Shown here: positions 11,391 to 21,760 of the stretch, one piece after another
Numbering within the stretch: position 1 is the stretch's first letter
Layout: the number at the start of each line of letters is the position of its first letter
Source of the DNA: DDH964 sp963763205
GTDB lineage: Bacteria > Desulfobacterota > Desulfuromonadia > Desulfuromonadales > DDH964
DNA length: 64,000 nt
NCBI GenBank assembly: GCA_963763205.1
Contig: CAVXNQ010000021.1
Location: 124,001 to 188,000, forward strand
Direction of reading: 5' to 3'
The notes under the pieces: generated by a model
Told to the model about the DNA's origin: nothing
Database searches by the model: none
Seen by the model: the letters and a program-made list of their open reading frames with translations, nothing else
Made by a program: the position numbers and the translations under genes

Positions 11391-14383
11391 ATGCCCTGGA
11401 GAATCGTGGTTGGCCTGAAGGACGGCGTGCGGGACGCGCGCGGCGAGCGGGTCAAAGAGGAGATCCGCCAGCATCTCGGTATCGAGCTGAAGGGGGTGCG
11501 CACCCTCGACGTCTACACGGTCGATGCCCGGCTCAGCGAGGAGGAACTGGAGCAGGCCGCCGCCGGCCCCTTTTCCGACCCGGTGATCCAGGAGTTCGCC
11601 ATCGACGCGCCGCTGGCCCACGATTTCGACATGCTGATCGAGGTCGGATTCCGTCCCGGGGTGACCGACAATGCGGGGCGCACCGCCAAGGAGGCGATCC
11701 AGTACCTGACCGGGCGAACCTTCGCGGCCGGGGAGGGGGTCTACACCTCGGTGCAATATCTCCTCTCCGGCGGGCTCAGCGCAGCCGCCGCCGAAAAGAT
11801 CGCCCGCGGCTTTCTCGCCAATGAGCTGATCCAGCGCTGGACCATCGTCCCGGCGGCGGGCTTCGATCGGGCCAAGGGACTGCCGGCCAGCGTGCCGAAG
11901 GTGACCGGCGGCGCCGAGCCGCAGGTGCGGCGCATCGACCTGAACGTCTCCGACGCCGAGCTGCTGCAGATCTCCAGGGACGGGATGCTCGCCCTGAACC
12001 TGGAGGAGATGAAGGTCATCCAGGCCCACATCGCCGATCCCGCGGTCCAGGCGCAGCGCGCCAAGGTGGGTCTCGGTGCGCAGCTCACCGACGCCGAGCT
12101 GGAAGCGCTGGCCCAGACCTGGAGCGAGCACTGCAAGCACAAGATCTTCTCGGCGAAGATCGAGTACGACGGACGGGGAGGGGAAGCAGCAGACCATCGA
12201 CTCCCTCTTCAAGACCTTCATCGTCGGCGCCACCCGCGACGTGCGCGCCGCCAAGGGGGAGCGGGACTTCTGCCTCTCGGTCTTCAAGGACAACGCCGGG
12301 GTGATCCGCTTCAACGACGACTGGAACGCTGGTCTTCAAGGTCGAAACCCACAACTCGCCCTCCGCCCTCGATCCCTACGGCGGCGCGCTGACCGGCATC
12401 GTCGGCGTCAACCGCGACCCCTTCGGCACCGGCCTGGGCGCGAAGCTGATCTTCAATACCGACGTCTTCTGCTTCGCCTCGCCCTTCTACGACAAGCCCC
12501 TGCCGCCGCGGCTGCTGCATCCGCGGCGGATCTTCGAAGGGGTGCGTCGAGGGGGTCGAACACGGCGGCAACAAGAGCGGCATCCCCACCGTCAACGGCT
12601 CGATCGTCTTCGACGAGCGCTTCGCCGGCAAGCCGCTGGTCTACTGCGGCACCGCGGCGCTGATGCCGGCCATGCTCAACGGCCGCCCCGGGCACGAGAA
12701 GCAGGCGCTGGTCGGCGACCGCATCGTCATGACCGGCGGCCGCATCGGCAAGGACGGCATCCACGGCGCGACCTTCTCCTCCGAGGAGCTGCACGAGGGC
12801 TCGCCGGTCACCGCGGTGCAGATCGGCGACCCGATCACCCAGAAGAAGATGTTCGACTTCCTGCATCATGGCCCGCGACCGGGGTCTCTACAACTGCCAT
12901 CACCGACAACGGCGCCGGCGGGCTCTCCTCCTCGGTCGGCGAGATGGCCGAGGACACCGGCGGCTTCGAGCTGCACCTCGACCGGGCGCCGCTCAAGTAC
13001 CCGGGCCTGCAGCCCTGGGAGATCCTCATCTCCGAGGCCCAGGAGCGCATGACCCTGGCGGTGCCGCCCGACAAGCTGGACGCGTTCATGAACCTGGCCA
13101 GGGAGATGGACGTCGAGGCGACCGATCTCGGCGCCTTCACCGACTCGGGCTTCTATCCACTGCCTCTACGAGGGGCAGACGGTCACCTACCTGGCCATGG
13201 AGTTTCTCCACGAAGGGGTGCCGCAGCTGGTGATCCCGGCCAGGTGGGAGCGAGAAGGCGCCGGCCGAACCGCAGCTCCCCCAGCCACGCGATCTCGAGG
13301 CGACGTTGCAGCACCTGCTCGGCCGGCTCAACATCTGCTCCAAGGAGAGCGTGGTGCGCCGCTACGACCACGAGGTCCAGGGCGGCACGCGTGGTCAAGC
13401 CCCTGGCCGGGGTGGACAACGACGGCCCGAGCGACGCCGCGGTGGTGCGGCCCCTCTTCGACTCCTTCGCAGGGGTGGTCATCGCCCACGGCATCTGCCC
13501 GCGCTACTCGGACATCGACACCTACCACATGATGGCCTGCGCCATCGACGAGGCGGTGCGCAACTACGTCGCCGTCGGCGGCAACATCGAGCACGTGGCC
13601 GGGCTCGACAACTTCTGCTGGTGCGATCCGGTCAAGAGCGAGAAGACCCCGGACGGCGAGTACAAGGCGGCCCAGCTGGTGCGGGCCAACCAGGCCCTCT
13701 ACGACTACTGCCTGGCCTTCGGCGTGCCGCTGATCTCCGGCAAGGACTCGATGAAGAACGACTACCAGATCGGCGACACCAAGATCTCCATCCCGCCGAC
13801 GGTGCTCTTCTCGGTGATCGGCAAGATCGACGACGTGCGGACTGGCGGTCACCATGGACGCCAAGCGCCCCGGCGACCTGGTCTACGTCCTCGGCCTGAC
13901 CCGCGACGAGCTGGGCGGCTCCGAATACTACGCCATGCGCGGCGAAATCGGCCGCAACGTGCCCAGGGTCGACGGCGAAGAGCGCCCTGGCCCGTTACCG
14001 GGCTCTCAACGCAGGCCCAGGCACGGGGACTGATCGCCTCCTGCCACGACCTCTCCGACGGCGGCCTGGGCGTCGCCCTGGCCGAGAGCGCCTTCGCCGG
14101 CGGCTGCGGCCTGCACGTCGAGCTCGCCCAGCTCCCCGTCGCCGGAGTGCTGCGCGACGACGTGATGCTCTTCTCCGAGTCGCAGAGCCGGCTTCTGGTC
14201 ACCGTTCACCCCGAGCACATGGAGGCCTTCGAGGCGCTCTTTGCCGGGCAGGATTGCGGCCTGATCGGCCGGGTCATCGAAGAGAAGGATCTGCTGATCT
14301 TCGGCAGCGAAGGGCAGATCCTGGTCAAATCCGCTCTCTCCACCCTCAAGGAGGCCTGGCAACGGCCGCTGCGGGAGCTGTAA
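11391..14383 (+). CDS. purL: Phosphoribosylformylglycinamidine synthase, PurS-PurL fusion (many frameshifts)
   Basis: Converts FGAR to FGAM with ATP and ammonia supplied by PurQ. The first 80-90 residues (VVGLKDGVRDARGERV...) are a PurS-like domain fused to the synthase; the catalytic His segment TWSEHCKHKIF, FKVETHNSPSAL, the GGRIGKDGIHGATF loop and CHDLSDGGLGVALAE follow. The full chain of about 990 aa is spread over several frames, with roughly ten breaks (for example near 12177, 12329, 12545, 12870, 13155, 13243, 13390, 13843 and 13980). Each piece is well conserved and the gene is essential on minimal medium, so these are probably sequence errors and not decay. Confidence 0.92.
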
Positions 14384-14385
14384 TC

Positions 14386-15207
14386 ATGTCGAAACAGGTC
14401 CGTTCCATCGTCATTGCCGGCAACGGCACCAACTGCGAGCGCGAGGTGGCCAACGCCTGCCGGCTGGCCGGCGCCGCCTGCGACATCGTCCACATCGCCG
14501 AACTGCTCGCCGGCCGGGTCAGCCTCGACGGTTACCACTTCCTCAATCTCGCCGGCGGTTTTCTCGACGGCGACGACCTGGGCAGCGCCAAGGCCGGCGC
14601 CAACCGCCTGATCCATGCCCGGGTCTCCGGCTGCAGCGAACACCTCTCCGACCAGATCCAGCGCTTCATCGCCGCCGGCAAGCTGATCATGGGGGTCTGC
14701 AACGGCTTCCAGCTGCTGGTCAAGATGGGGCTCCTCCCCGGTCTCGACGGCGATTACCGGCAGCAGACCACGACCCTGACCTTCAACGATGGCGGCCGCT
14801 TCGAGGACCGCTGGACCTACCTGGCAGTCGACCCAAGCTCGCCGTGCGTCTACACCCGGGGGCTCAAGGGTATTTACCTGCCGGTGCGTCACGGGGAGGG
14901 GAAGTTCGTCGCCGAAAACGCCGGCCTGCTCGACCGCCTCGAAACGCAGCATCTGGCCGTGCTGAAGTATGCCGACGCCGATTTCCATCCGACCATGACC
15001 TATCCCCAGAACCCCAACGGTGCGCAGCGGGCGATCGCCGGCCTGTGCGATCCGAGCGGCCGGGTATTCGGCCTGATGCCCCATCCCGAAGCCTACGTCC
15101 ACCGCACCCATCACCCCCGCTGGACCCGCGAGGAGCTGCCGGAGGAGGGAATGGGACTCTGGCTCTATCAGAACGCCGTGCGGTTCATCGAACGGGAAGT
15201 GATTTAA
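14386..15207 (+). CDS. purQ: FGAM synthase glutaminase subunit (PurQ)
   Basis: Class I glutamine amidotransferase that supplies ammonia to PurL. The nucleophile is Cys105 in GVCNGFQLL, and the His/Glu pair lies in LMPHPEAYVHRTHH. The 273-aa protein starts two bases after the purL stop, which fits a stable stoichiometric complex. The C-terminus is slightly longer than in Bacillus PurQ. The frame is intact. Confidence 0.95.
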   Translation: MSKQVRSIVIAGNGTNCEREVANACRLAGAACDIVHIAELLAGRVSLDGYHFLNLAGGFLDGDDLGSAKAGANRLIHARVSGCSEHLSDQIQRFIAAGKLIMGVCNGFQLLVKMGLLPGLDGDYRQQTTTLTFNDGGRFEDRWTYLAVDPSSPCVYTRGLKGIYLPVRHGEGKFVAENAGLLDRLETQHLAVLKYADADFHPTMTYPQNPNGAQRAIAGLCDPSGRVFGLMPHPEAYVHRTHHPRWTREELPEEGMGLWLYQNAVRFIEREVI

Positions 15208-15218
15208 GGCAGGTCCCG

Positions 15219-15349
15219 GGTTCAAGGTTCAAGGTTCAAGGTTCAAGGTTCAAGGTTCAAGGTTCAAGGTTCAAGGTTCAAGGTTCAAGGTTCAAGGTTC
15301 AAGGTTCAAGGTCCAGGGACTCGGGACTCGGGACTCGGGACTCGGGACT
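15219..15349. repeat. Two adjoining heptamer tandem repeats
   Basis: Thirteen perfect copies of GGTTCAA run from 15219 to 15309. One degenerate copy follows (GGTCCAG), then almost five copies of a different heptamer, GGGACTC, at 15316-15349. The tract fills the purQ-purF spacer. It looks like a slippage-prone minisatellite, and copy number may vary between strains. Confidence 0.95.
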
Positions 15350-15473
15350 GGCCCCGCAGGGGCTTGGTCTATCTTTTTTTTACAGGCCTGTGCTAGACTA
15401 CCTTTTCACCCCGGGAAAATACCTTCTAAGATGTTGAATAAACGAGGAATATTCCTCGAAAGGACGCCGCTCC

Positions 15474-16883
15474 ATGTTCGATAAATTCAACGATGAATGC
15501 GGGGTTTTCGGGATTTTCGGCCACCCCGAAGCCGCCAACCTCTCCTACCTCGGGCTCTATGCCCTGCAGCATCGCGGCCAGGAAAGCTGCGGCATCGTCG
15601 CCGCCGACGGCGCCAGGCTGCGGGCCTACAAGGGGATGGGGCTGGTCGCCGACGTTTTCAAACGGGATTCGATCTTCGACGAGCTTCCCGGGCGCAGTGC
15701 CATCGGCCACGTCCGCTATTCGACCGCCGGCGGCAACGACTTCAAGAATTGCCAGCCGATCATGGTCGATTACCACCGCGGCTCCATCGCCGTGGCCCAT
15801 AACGGCAACCTGGTCAACGCCCAGGAGATCCGCAACGAGCTCGAGCAGTCGGGCTCGATCTTCTCCACCGTCGCCGATACCGAGACGATCATTCACCTGC
15901 TGGCTCGCGCCCAGTGCGACTCCCTGCCGGAGCGCATCACCGAGGCCCTGACCCGGGTCAAGGGGGCCTACAGCCTGGTCTTTCTCACCGAGACCCGGAT
16001 GGTGGCGGTGCGCGACCCCAACGGCTTCCGGCCCCTGGTCCTCGGCCGGCTCGACGGCGCCTACGTGGTCGCTTCCGAGACCTGTGCCTTCGACCTGATT
16101 GAGGCCGAGTTCATTCGCGAGATCGAACCGGGGGAGATGATCCTGGTCGACAAGAACGGCATGCAGTCGTTTCGTCCTTTCGGCGACAAGGTCGCGCCGT
16201 CTCCCTGCATCTTCGAATATATCTATTTCGCCCGCCCTGACAGCAACATTTTCGGTCGCCAGGTCTACGGCGTGCGCAAGGAGTTCGGCCGGGTTCTGGC
16301 CCGGGAACATGCCGTCGAGGCCGACGTGGTCATTCCCATTCCCGATTCGGGTGTCCCGGCGGCCATCGGCTATGCCGAGGAGTCGGGGATTCCCTTCCAG
16401 CTCGGACTGATCCGCAACCACTACGTCGGCCGGACCTTTATCGAGCCGCAGCAGTCGATCCGCCATTTCGGTGTCAAGATCAAGCTCAACCCGGTGCGTG
16501 AAGTCATCGAAGGGAAACGGGTGGTGGTCGTCGACGACTCGCTGGTCCGGGGGACCACGGCGCGCAAGATCATCAAGATGATCCGCAATGCCGGTGCCGC
16601 CGAAGTGCACATGCGCATCTCCAGTCCGCCGACCAGCTTCCCCTGCTACTACGGGATCGATACCCCGACCCGCAAGGAACTGATTTCCTCCAGCCATACC
16701 ATCGAGGAGATCAACCGCTACATCACCGCCGATACCCTCGGCTACCTCAGCCGGGAAGGGATGCGTACTGCCGCCGGTGCCCCGGAGGGAAGCCCGTGCC
16801 ATTTCTGCGACGCCTGTTTCAGTGGCCAGTATCCGGTCAAATTCCCGCGGCTCAAGGCGGACAGCCAGCTGGGGCTGTTCTGA
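15474..16883 (+). CDS. purF: Amidophosphoribosyltransferase (PurF, Fe-S type)
   Basis: Catalyses the first committed step of purine synthesis, from PRPP and glutamine to phosphoribosylamine. A short propeptide (MFDKFNDE) precedes the nucleophile Cys9 in CGVFGIFG. ALQHRGQES and HNGNLVN belong to the N-terminal nucleophile glutaminase, and VVVVDDSLVRGTTARK at about 349-364 is the PRPP loop. Cysteines near 245 and 391 and in CHFCDAC at about 442-448 match the positions of the 4Fe-4S ligands of the Bacillus-type enzyme, which suggests oxygen sensitivity. 469 aa, intact. Confidence 0.97.
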   Translation: MFDKFNDECGVFGIFGHPEAANLSYLGLYALQHRGQESCGIVAADGARLRAYKGMGLVADVFKRDSIFDELPGRSAIGHVRYSTAGGNDFKNCQPIMVDYHRGSIAVAHNGNLVNAQEIRNELEQSGSIFSTVADTETIIHLLARAQCDSLPERITEALTRVKGAYSLVFLTETRMVAVRDPNGFRPLVLGRLDGAYVVASETCAFDLIEAEFIREIEPGEMILVDKNGMQSFRPFGDKVAPSPCIFEYIYFARPDSNIFGRQVYGVRKEFGRVLAREHAVEADVVIPIPDSGVPAAIGYAEESGIPFQLGLIRNHYVGRTFIEPQQSIRHFGVKIKLNPVREVIEGKRVVVVDDSLVRGTTARKIIKMIRNAGAAEVHMRISSPPTSFPCYYGIDTPTRKELISSSHTIEEINRYITADTLGYLSREGMRTAAGAPEGSPCHFCDACFSGQYPVKFPRLKADSQLGLF

Positions 16884-16983
16884 GACAGTTTTGAGTTATG
16901 GATTTTGTGTTTTAAGTTGAAGCAAAGCCTCAGGGGAAGAGTCCTATGGCATTGGATTCGAATAAATTCCAGGAGAGAATGAC

Positions 16984-17544
16984 ATGACCCAGGAAGAGCG
17001 CGACACCTTGATGAAGATCGTCCGGGAGCTGTCCTACGAGGAGCGGGAGGTGACCCTCGCCTCCGGGCGCAAGAGCAATTTTTATTTCGACGGGAAACAG
17101 ACCTGTCTCCACGCCCGGGGCGGCCTGCTGGTCGGCAAGGCCTTCTGGCAGGAAGTCAAGCAGTTCCCTGGGCCCATTCACGGTGTCGGGGGCCTGACCC
17201 TGGGAGCCGATCCGATTGCAACCGCCACCTCCATCGCCGCAGCGCTGGAGGGGGACAGCGTTCACGCCTTTATTATTCGCAAGGAGCCGAAGGGGCACGG
17301 AACCGGCCAGTGGCTGGAGGGGCGGAAAAACCTGCCGCCCGGTTCCCGCGTGGTGATTGTCGAGGATGTGACCACCACCGGGGGGTCGTCGATGAAGGCG
17401 GTTGAACGCGCCCAGTCCGAGGGTCTCGAGGTGGTCGGCATCGTCACCCTGGTCGACCGCGAGGAGGGGGCGCGGGAGAATATCGAAGGGGCCGGCCAGC
17501 AGTTGCGTTCGGTCTTCACCCGGACCCAGGTGGTCGGCAAATAG
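16984..17544 (+). CDS. pyrE: Orotate phosphoribosyltransferase
   Basis: Joins orotate to PRPP to give OMP in pyrimidine synthesis. The 186-aa protein has the FYFDGKQT substrate region, the flexible IRKEPKGHGTGQWLEG loop with catalytic Lys and His, and the PRPP motif VVIVEDVTTTGGSS. The start ATG 16984 follows a GGAGAG site. It is followed by a clear hairpin terminator. Confidence 0.95.
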   Translation: MTQEERDTLMKIVRELSYEEREVTLASGRKSNFYFDGKQTCLHARGGLLVGKAFWQEVKQFPGPIHGVGGLTLGADPIATATSIAAALEGDSVHAFIIRKEPKGHGTGQWLEGRKNLPPGSRVVIVEDVTTTGGSSMKAVERAQSEGLEVVGIVTLVDREEGARENIEGAGQQLRSVFTRTQVVGK

Positions 17545-17568
17545 GTCGAACCCGAAGGACGGTTTTTG

Positions 17569-17608
17569 CCACAAGGGGCACGGATTTCCGTGCCCCTTGT
17601 GGTTTCGG
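17569..17608 (+). terminator. Intrinsic terminator after pyrE
   Basis: A perfect 15-bp stem (17569-17583 with 17588-17602, CCACAAGGGGCACGG) with an ATTT loop is followed by TTTC. It lies 25 bases after the pyrE stop and closes the purine/pyrimidine gene group. Confidence 0.8.
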
Positions 17609-17761
17609 CATCGCCGGCCCAAAGGTCCGAACGATTCTCTGCAACGGCACCAAGAGGTGCGCGGTCGATTACGATTGCCGGCAGGCCCTGGCAGACGTTA
17701 TCATTAATCCCGAACCTGACAAACCGGCGGCGATCTGGAATTTCGCGGGGAGATCGACTTT

Positions 17762-18019
17762 ATGGAACTCTTTTTCATCCTGTTGTTGCTGGGCCTGCTG
17801 CCGGCCTTTATCGCCATGAACAAGGGGCGTAATTTCCTCCTCTGGTGGTTTTACGGGACGGTGCTTTTCGTTCTCGCCATTTTTCATGCCATCAGCCTCA
17901 AGCCGACCCCCGAGTATCTCGCCGAAATCGGTATGCGTTACTGCCCGGCCTGCGACCGCATTGTCAAACTGAACGACCCCGCTTGTCCCCACGGTCCCGC
18001 CACCCCCCCGAATGCCTGA
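17762..18019 (+). CDS. Small membrane protein with zinc-ribbon-like tail
   Basis: 85-aa protein with two predicted membrane helices (ELFFILLLLGLLPAFIAM and FLLWWFYGTVLFVLAIFHAI). A short cytoplasmic tail with CPAC and CPHG resembles half of a zinc ribbon. The KGRNFLLWWFYG linker resembles small membrane proteins found near transporters, but I assign no function. No clear partner gene is adjacent. Confidence 0.65.
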   Translation: MELFFILLLLGLLPAFIAMNKGRNFLLWWFYGTVLFVLAIFHAISLKPTPEYLAEIGMRYCPACDRIVKLNDPACPHGPATPPNA

Positions 18020-18251
18020 TCCGGCGCCGATTCGTTTCCACGGCAAAGGCATCTTTTTCCTGAAGCCGTGCTTCCCGCCGGGAGGGACTTCCCGGATTCA
18101 GGCTGTGCTTCGCTTTTGCGAAGTAATTCCCCGCACCTGAAAATATGCGGCCACGCACTGAAGGGTTGAAACCGCGGGCGGGAACATGGTAAAAAAAGCC
18201 CCCGGCTTATGGCCGGAGGGATGCGTAGAAAAGGGAAGGGAACCAGCCATC

Positions 18252-18989
18252 ATGAACGCAACGTCAGCTCGGGAAATCGCCCTGGTGACTGGAGCCAGCA
18301 AGGGGATCGGCGCGGCCATTGCCGTCGAGCTGGCCCGCAGCGGTTTCGACATCTGGCTCAATTACCGCAGCGACTCCGAGGCGGCGACCCGGGTCAAGGG
18401 GGAGATCGAGGCGGCGGGCGGCTCCTGTACCCTGGTCCCCTTCGACGTCGGCGACCGCGCCGCCTGCGACGCCGCACTGGCGCCCCTGCTCGCCGGAGGG
18501 ACGCCTTTCGCCCTGGTCAACAATGCCGGCTATGCCCGGGACGGTCTGCTGGTGTGGATGAAGGAAGAAGAGTGGAAGGACGTCCTCAACGTCCATCTCG
18601 ACGGCTTTTTCCACGTCACCCGGCCGGTTCTCGGCGCCATGCTCAAAAAACGCCGGGGTCGGATCGTCAACATCGTTTCCACCTCCGGGCAGAGCGGGGT
18701 CCCCGGGCAGGTCAACTACTCCGCCGCCAAGGCCGGCCTGATCGGGGCGACCCGTTCCCTGGCGGCCGAGGTGGCGCGGCGCAACATCCTGGTCAATGCC
18801 GTCTCGCCGGGGTTCATCGCGACCGAGATGATCGGCGAGCTGCCCAAAGAGCGTATCCTGCCGATGATTCCGCTGGGGCGGATCGGCCGCCCCGAGGAGG
18901 TCGCCGGGGTCGTGGCCTTCCTCTGCTCGGAACAGGCCACCTATATCACCGGCCAGGTCTTTGCCGTCAACGGCGGCGCCTACATGTAA
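18252..18989 (+). CDS. 3-oxoacyl-ACP reductase (FabG-like, first cluster gene)
   Basis: Short-chain dehydrogenase that would reduce beta-ketoacyl-ACP intermediates with NADPH. The cofactor motif TGASKGIG is at 13-20, NNAG follows the fourth strand, Ser is in IVSTSGQSG, and the catalytic Tyr156 and Lys160 lie in YSAAKAG. The 245-aa frame is intact from ATG 18252. It opens the APE-like cluster and corresponds to the ketoreductase (ApeQ role) of known aryl polyene clusters; the substrate is inferred from context. A weak candidate promoter (TTGAAA, 18-base gap, TAAAAA at 18166-18195) lies just upstream. Confidence 0.92.
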   Translation: MNATSAREIALVTGASKGIGAAIAVELARSGFDIWLNYRSDSEAATRVKGEIEAAGGSCTLVPFDVGDRAACDAALAPLLAGGTPFALVNNAGYARDGLLVWMKEEEWKDVLNVHLDGFFHVTRPVLGAMLKKRRGRIVNIVSTSGQSGVPGQVNYSAAKAGLIGATRSLAAEVARRNILVNAVSPGFIATEMIGELPKERILPMIPLGRIGRPEEVAGVVAFLCSEQATYITGQVFAVNGGAYM

Positions 18990-19057
18990 GATCGGCGGCG
19001 GCCGATCCGGACCACCTCGCGGCCGGGCCGGCGCCTTGCACGAACCACAGGGGCACC

Positions 19058-20289
19058 ATGCACAGGGTGGCGATCACAGGAATGGGCATCGTCTCCTGCC
19101 TCGGCAGCGACCGGGAGCAGGTTGCCGCGGCCCTGCGCGGCGGGCGGTCGGGGATCGTGCTCGACGACGAGCGCCGGCGCCTCGGCTTTCGCAGCCCGCT
19201 TACCGGTGCGGTCCGGGATTTCGATGCCACCGCCCGTCTCTGCCGCGCAAACAGCGCAAGACCATGCCCGACTTCGCCATCCAGGCCTTCCATGCCGCCG
19301 GCGATGCCCTGGCGATGGCCGGCCTGGCGCGACGAGGAGATCCGCAACCCGGAAACCGGGCTGATCTTCGGCTGCGATTCGAGCTGCCTCGCCGCCGTGG
19401 AGCAGGTCGAGACCTGCTGCGCCGGGAGGGGGAAACCAAGGCCATCGGCAGCGGCCTGGTCTTCCGCTCGATGACCAGCTGCGTGACCATGAATCTCAAT
19501 ACCCTGCTGCAGACGCAAGGGGCCTGCTGGACCATCAGCTCCGCCTGCTCCAGCGGCGGCCACGCCATCGGCCAGGCCGCCGACCTGATCGCCCTGGGCC
19601 GCCAGGAGCGGGTGATCTGCGGCGGCGCCCAGGAGGTCAACTGGGAAGTCGATGTGCAGCTTCGATGCCCTCGGCGCCTTTTCCCTGCGGCTCGACGATC
19701 CGCAGGGCGCCTGCCGCCCCTTCGATGCCGGCCGCGACGGCCTGGTGCCCAGCGGCGGGGCGGCGGCCGTGGTGCTGGAGCGTTATGACCTGGCCCGTGC
19801 CCGGGGCGCGCGAATTCTCGGGGAAATCGGCGGCTACGCCTTTTCTTCCGACGGCCAGCACATCTCGGTTCCCAGCCAGGGCGGACTGCAGCGGGCCATG
19901 GCCACGAGCCATCGCCCAGGCCGGGCTGAAACCCGCGGACATCGATTACATCTGCGCCCACGCCACCTCGACTCCGGCAGGAGATGCGGCCGAAGCGGAG
20001 AACATCCTCGCCGTCTTCGGCGCGGACGGTCCCTGGGTTTCCTCGACCAAGTCGATGACCGGCCACGAACTCTGGATGTCCGGGGCTTCGCAGGTGGTTT
20101 ACAGTACCCTGATGGCGCGAGGGCGGCTTTATCGCCCCCAATCGTCAATTTCAGCACCCCGGATGCCAGCAGCCGCCGCCTGCGCATCGCCGCGGAAACC
20201 GTCGACCAGGCCCCCGAACATCGTCCTCTGCAATTCGGCCGGCTTCGGCGGCACCAATTCCTGCCTGGTCCTGAGGTTCGGCGGGATGA
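19058..20289 (+). CDS. Beta-ketoacyl-ACP synthase, catalytically competent (several frameshifts)
   Basis: FabF-type ketosynthase starting MHRVAITGMGIVSCLGS. The active-site Cys is in SSACSSGGHAIG, with His in HATSTPAGDAAEAEN and KSMTGHELWMSGA. The chain needs frame changes near 19235, 19330, 19415, 19650, 19905 and 20120, some explained by a single inserted base (for example C in GCGCGAC at 19330). The end is taken as the TGA that overlaps ATG 20286 of the next gene, but the exact C-terminus is uncertain. Its role would be polyene chain extension. Confidence 0.82.
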
Positions 20290-21760
20290 CCTACGATTTC
20301 GTGGTCGTCGGCGCCGGGGTCTCCGGCCTGACCGCCGCATTGATCCTGGCCCGGCACGGCCAGCGGGTGGCGGTGGTCGAACAGGCGCCGCGGATTGCCC
20401 CGTTGCTGCAGGGGTTCAGCCGCGGCGGGCATCACTTCGAAACCGGCTTCCACTATGCCGGCGGCCTCGACGAGGACGGCATCCTCTCCCGCTTTTTCCG
20501 CTACCTGGGGCTGGCCCCGGCGCTGGAGACCGTCCCCTTTGCCGGGGACTGTTTCGACCGTCTGCGCTACGCCGACGGCCGGCCTGGATTTCTGTTTTCC
20601 GGTCGGTTATCAGGCGCTGGCCGAGGCGCTGGGGACCGCTTTCCCCGCGGAGCGGAGCGGCATCGCCGCTTATCTGGCGCTGCTCCAGCAGGCCGGCAAC
20701 CGCCTGCCGTATCTGAACCTCGACGCCGAGTTCGGCGCCACGGGGCCCTTCGGTGCGTTCCGGGGGCCGAGTCTGGACGAGGTTCTGCAGCAGACCGTCG
20801 CCGATCCCGCGCTGCGCCAGCTTCTGGTGTTGCATTCCCTGCTCCACGGGGTGCCGGCCGCGGACGTCCCGTTTGCCTTCCATGCCAGCGTCGTCGGCCT
20901 TTACTACCGTTCCGTGCATGGCATTCGCGGCGGCGGCCGCAGTCTGGCGAGCGCTTTTTCAGGGCGGATCGCGCAGGCGGGCATCGACCTCTACACCGGC
21001 TGCCGGGCCACCGCTTTGCACTGGTCGTCCGCCGGCAGCCTGAACGGCGTGGTCACCGATCGCCAGGGGCTGCTGGATTGCCGCGGCTGCATCGCCGGTA
21101 TCCACCCGCGGCACTTTCTCGACCTGGCCGGTGCGGCGCCGCTGCGGCCGGCGTACCGCAAGCGGCTGCTGGCTCTCGAAGAGACCGGTTCCGCCTATCT
21201 CGGCTTTTTCGCAGCCGACCGGCCGCTGCCGCTGCTGGCCGCCGGGAATCTCTACCTGGCCGGTACGGCGGACCGGGACGACGGGGGCCGCGCCCCTGGA
21301 GGAACGCCACATCTATCTTGCCGGCGGCGCAGCGGGGCAGGGAGGGCTGGTGGCGATCTGTCCGGCGGCGACCGGCGAGACCGCGGCGTGGAACGCTTCC
21401 CGGCGGGGCATGCGGCCGGCCGACTACACGGCGTTCAAGGCTGGGGTCATGGCGCGGCTGCAGGCCCGCATCGAACAGCAATGCCCGGAGCTGCGCGGCG
21501 CCCTCAGCCTGTGCGGCGGGGCGACGCCGCTGACCCTGCGCGATTACCTGGGGCATCCCGGGGGAGGTCTCTACGGCGTCGGTCACCGGGTCGGCCAGTA
21601 CAATCCGCAGGCCGCTACCCGGCTTCCCGGGGTTTTCCTGACCGGGCAGGCGACGGCAGCGCCCGGACTGCTCGGAGCGATGCTTGCGGGATTTCTGACC
21701 TGCGGGGAAATTCTCGGCCACGACGAACTGCGGCGGGAGGTCAAGCAATGCGTACTTTGA
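20286..21760 (+). CDS. FAD-dependent oxidoreductase, phytoene-desaturase-like (two frameshifts)
   Basis: Begins MTYDFVVVGAGVSGLTAALILAR, a Rossmann FAD-binding fold. GGHHFETGFHYAGG and a C-terminal FLTGQATAAPGLLGAMLAG FAD segment follow, as in the NAD(P)/FAD oxidoreductases of the carotenoid and flexirubin clusters. It could desaturate or isomerise the polyene. About 490 aa spread over three frames, with breaks near 20588 and 21293; extra bases in short T and G runs explain both. It overlaps the next ketosynthase start at 21748. Confidence 0.82.

Noticed and set aside
11391..14383. purL as a pseudogene
   Set aside because: All catalytic motifs are conserved in pieces and flanking purine genes are intact; sequence error is more likely than decay.
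15219..15349. CRISPR array
   Set aside because: The repeats are seven bases long and directly adjacent without spacers, so this is a minisatellite.
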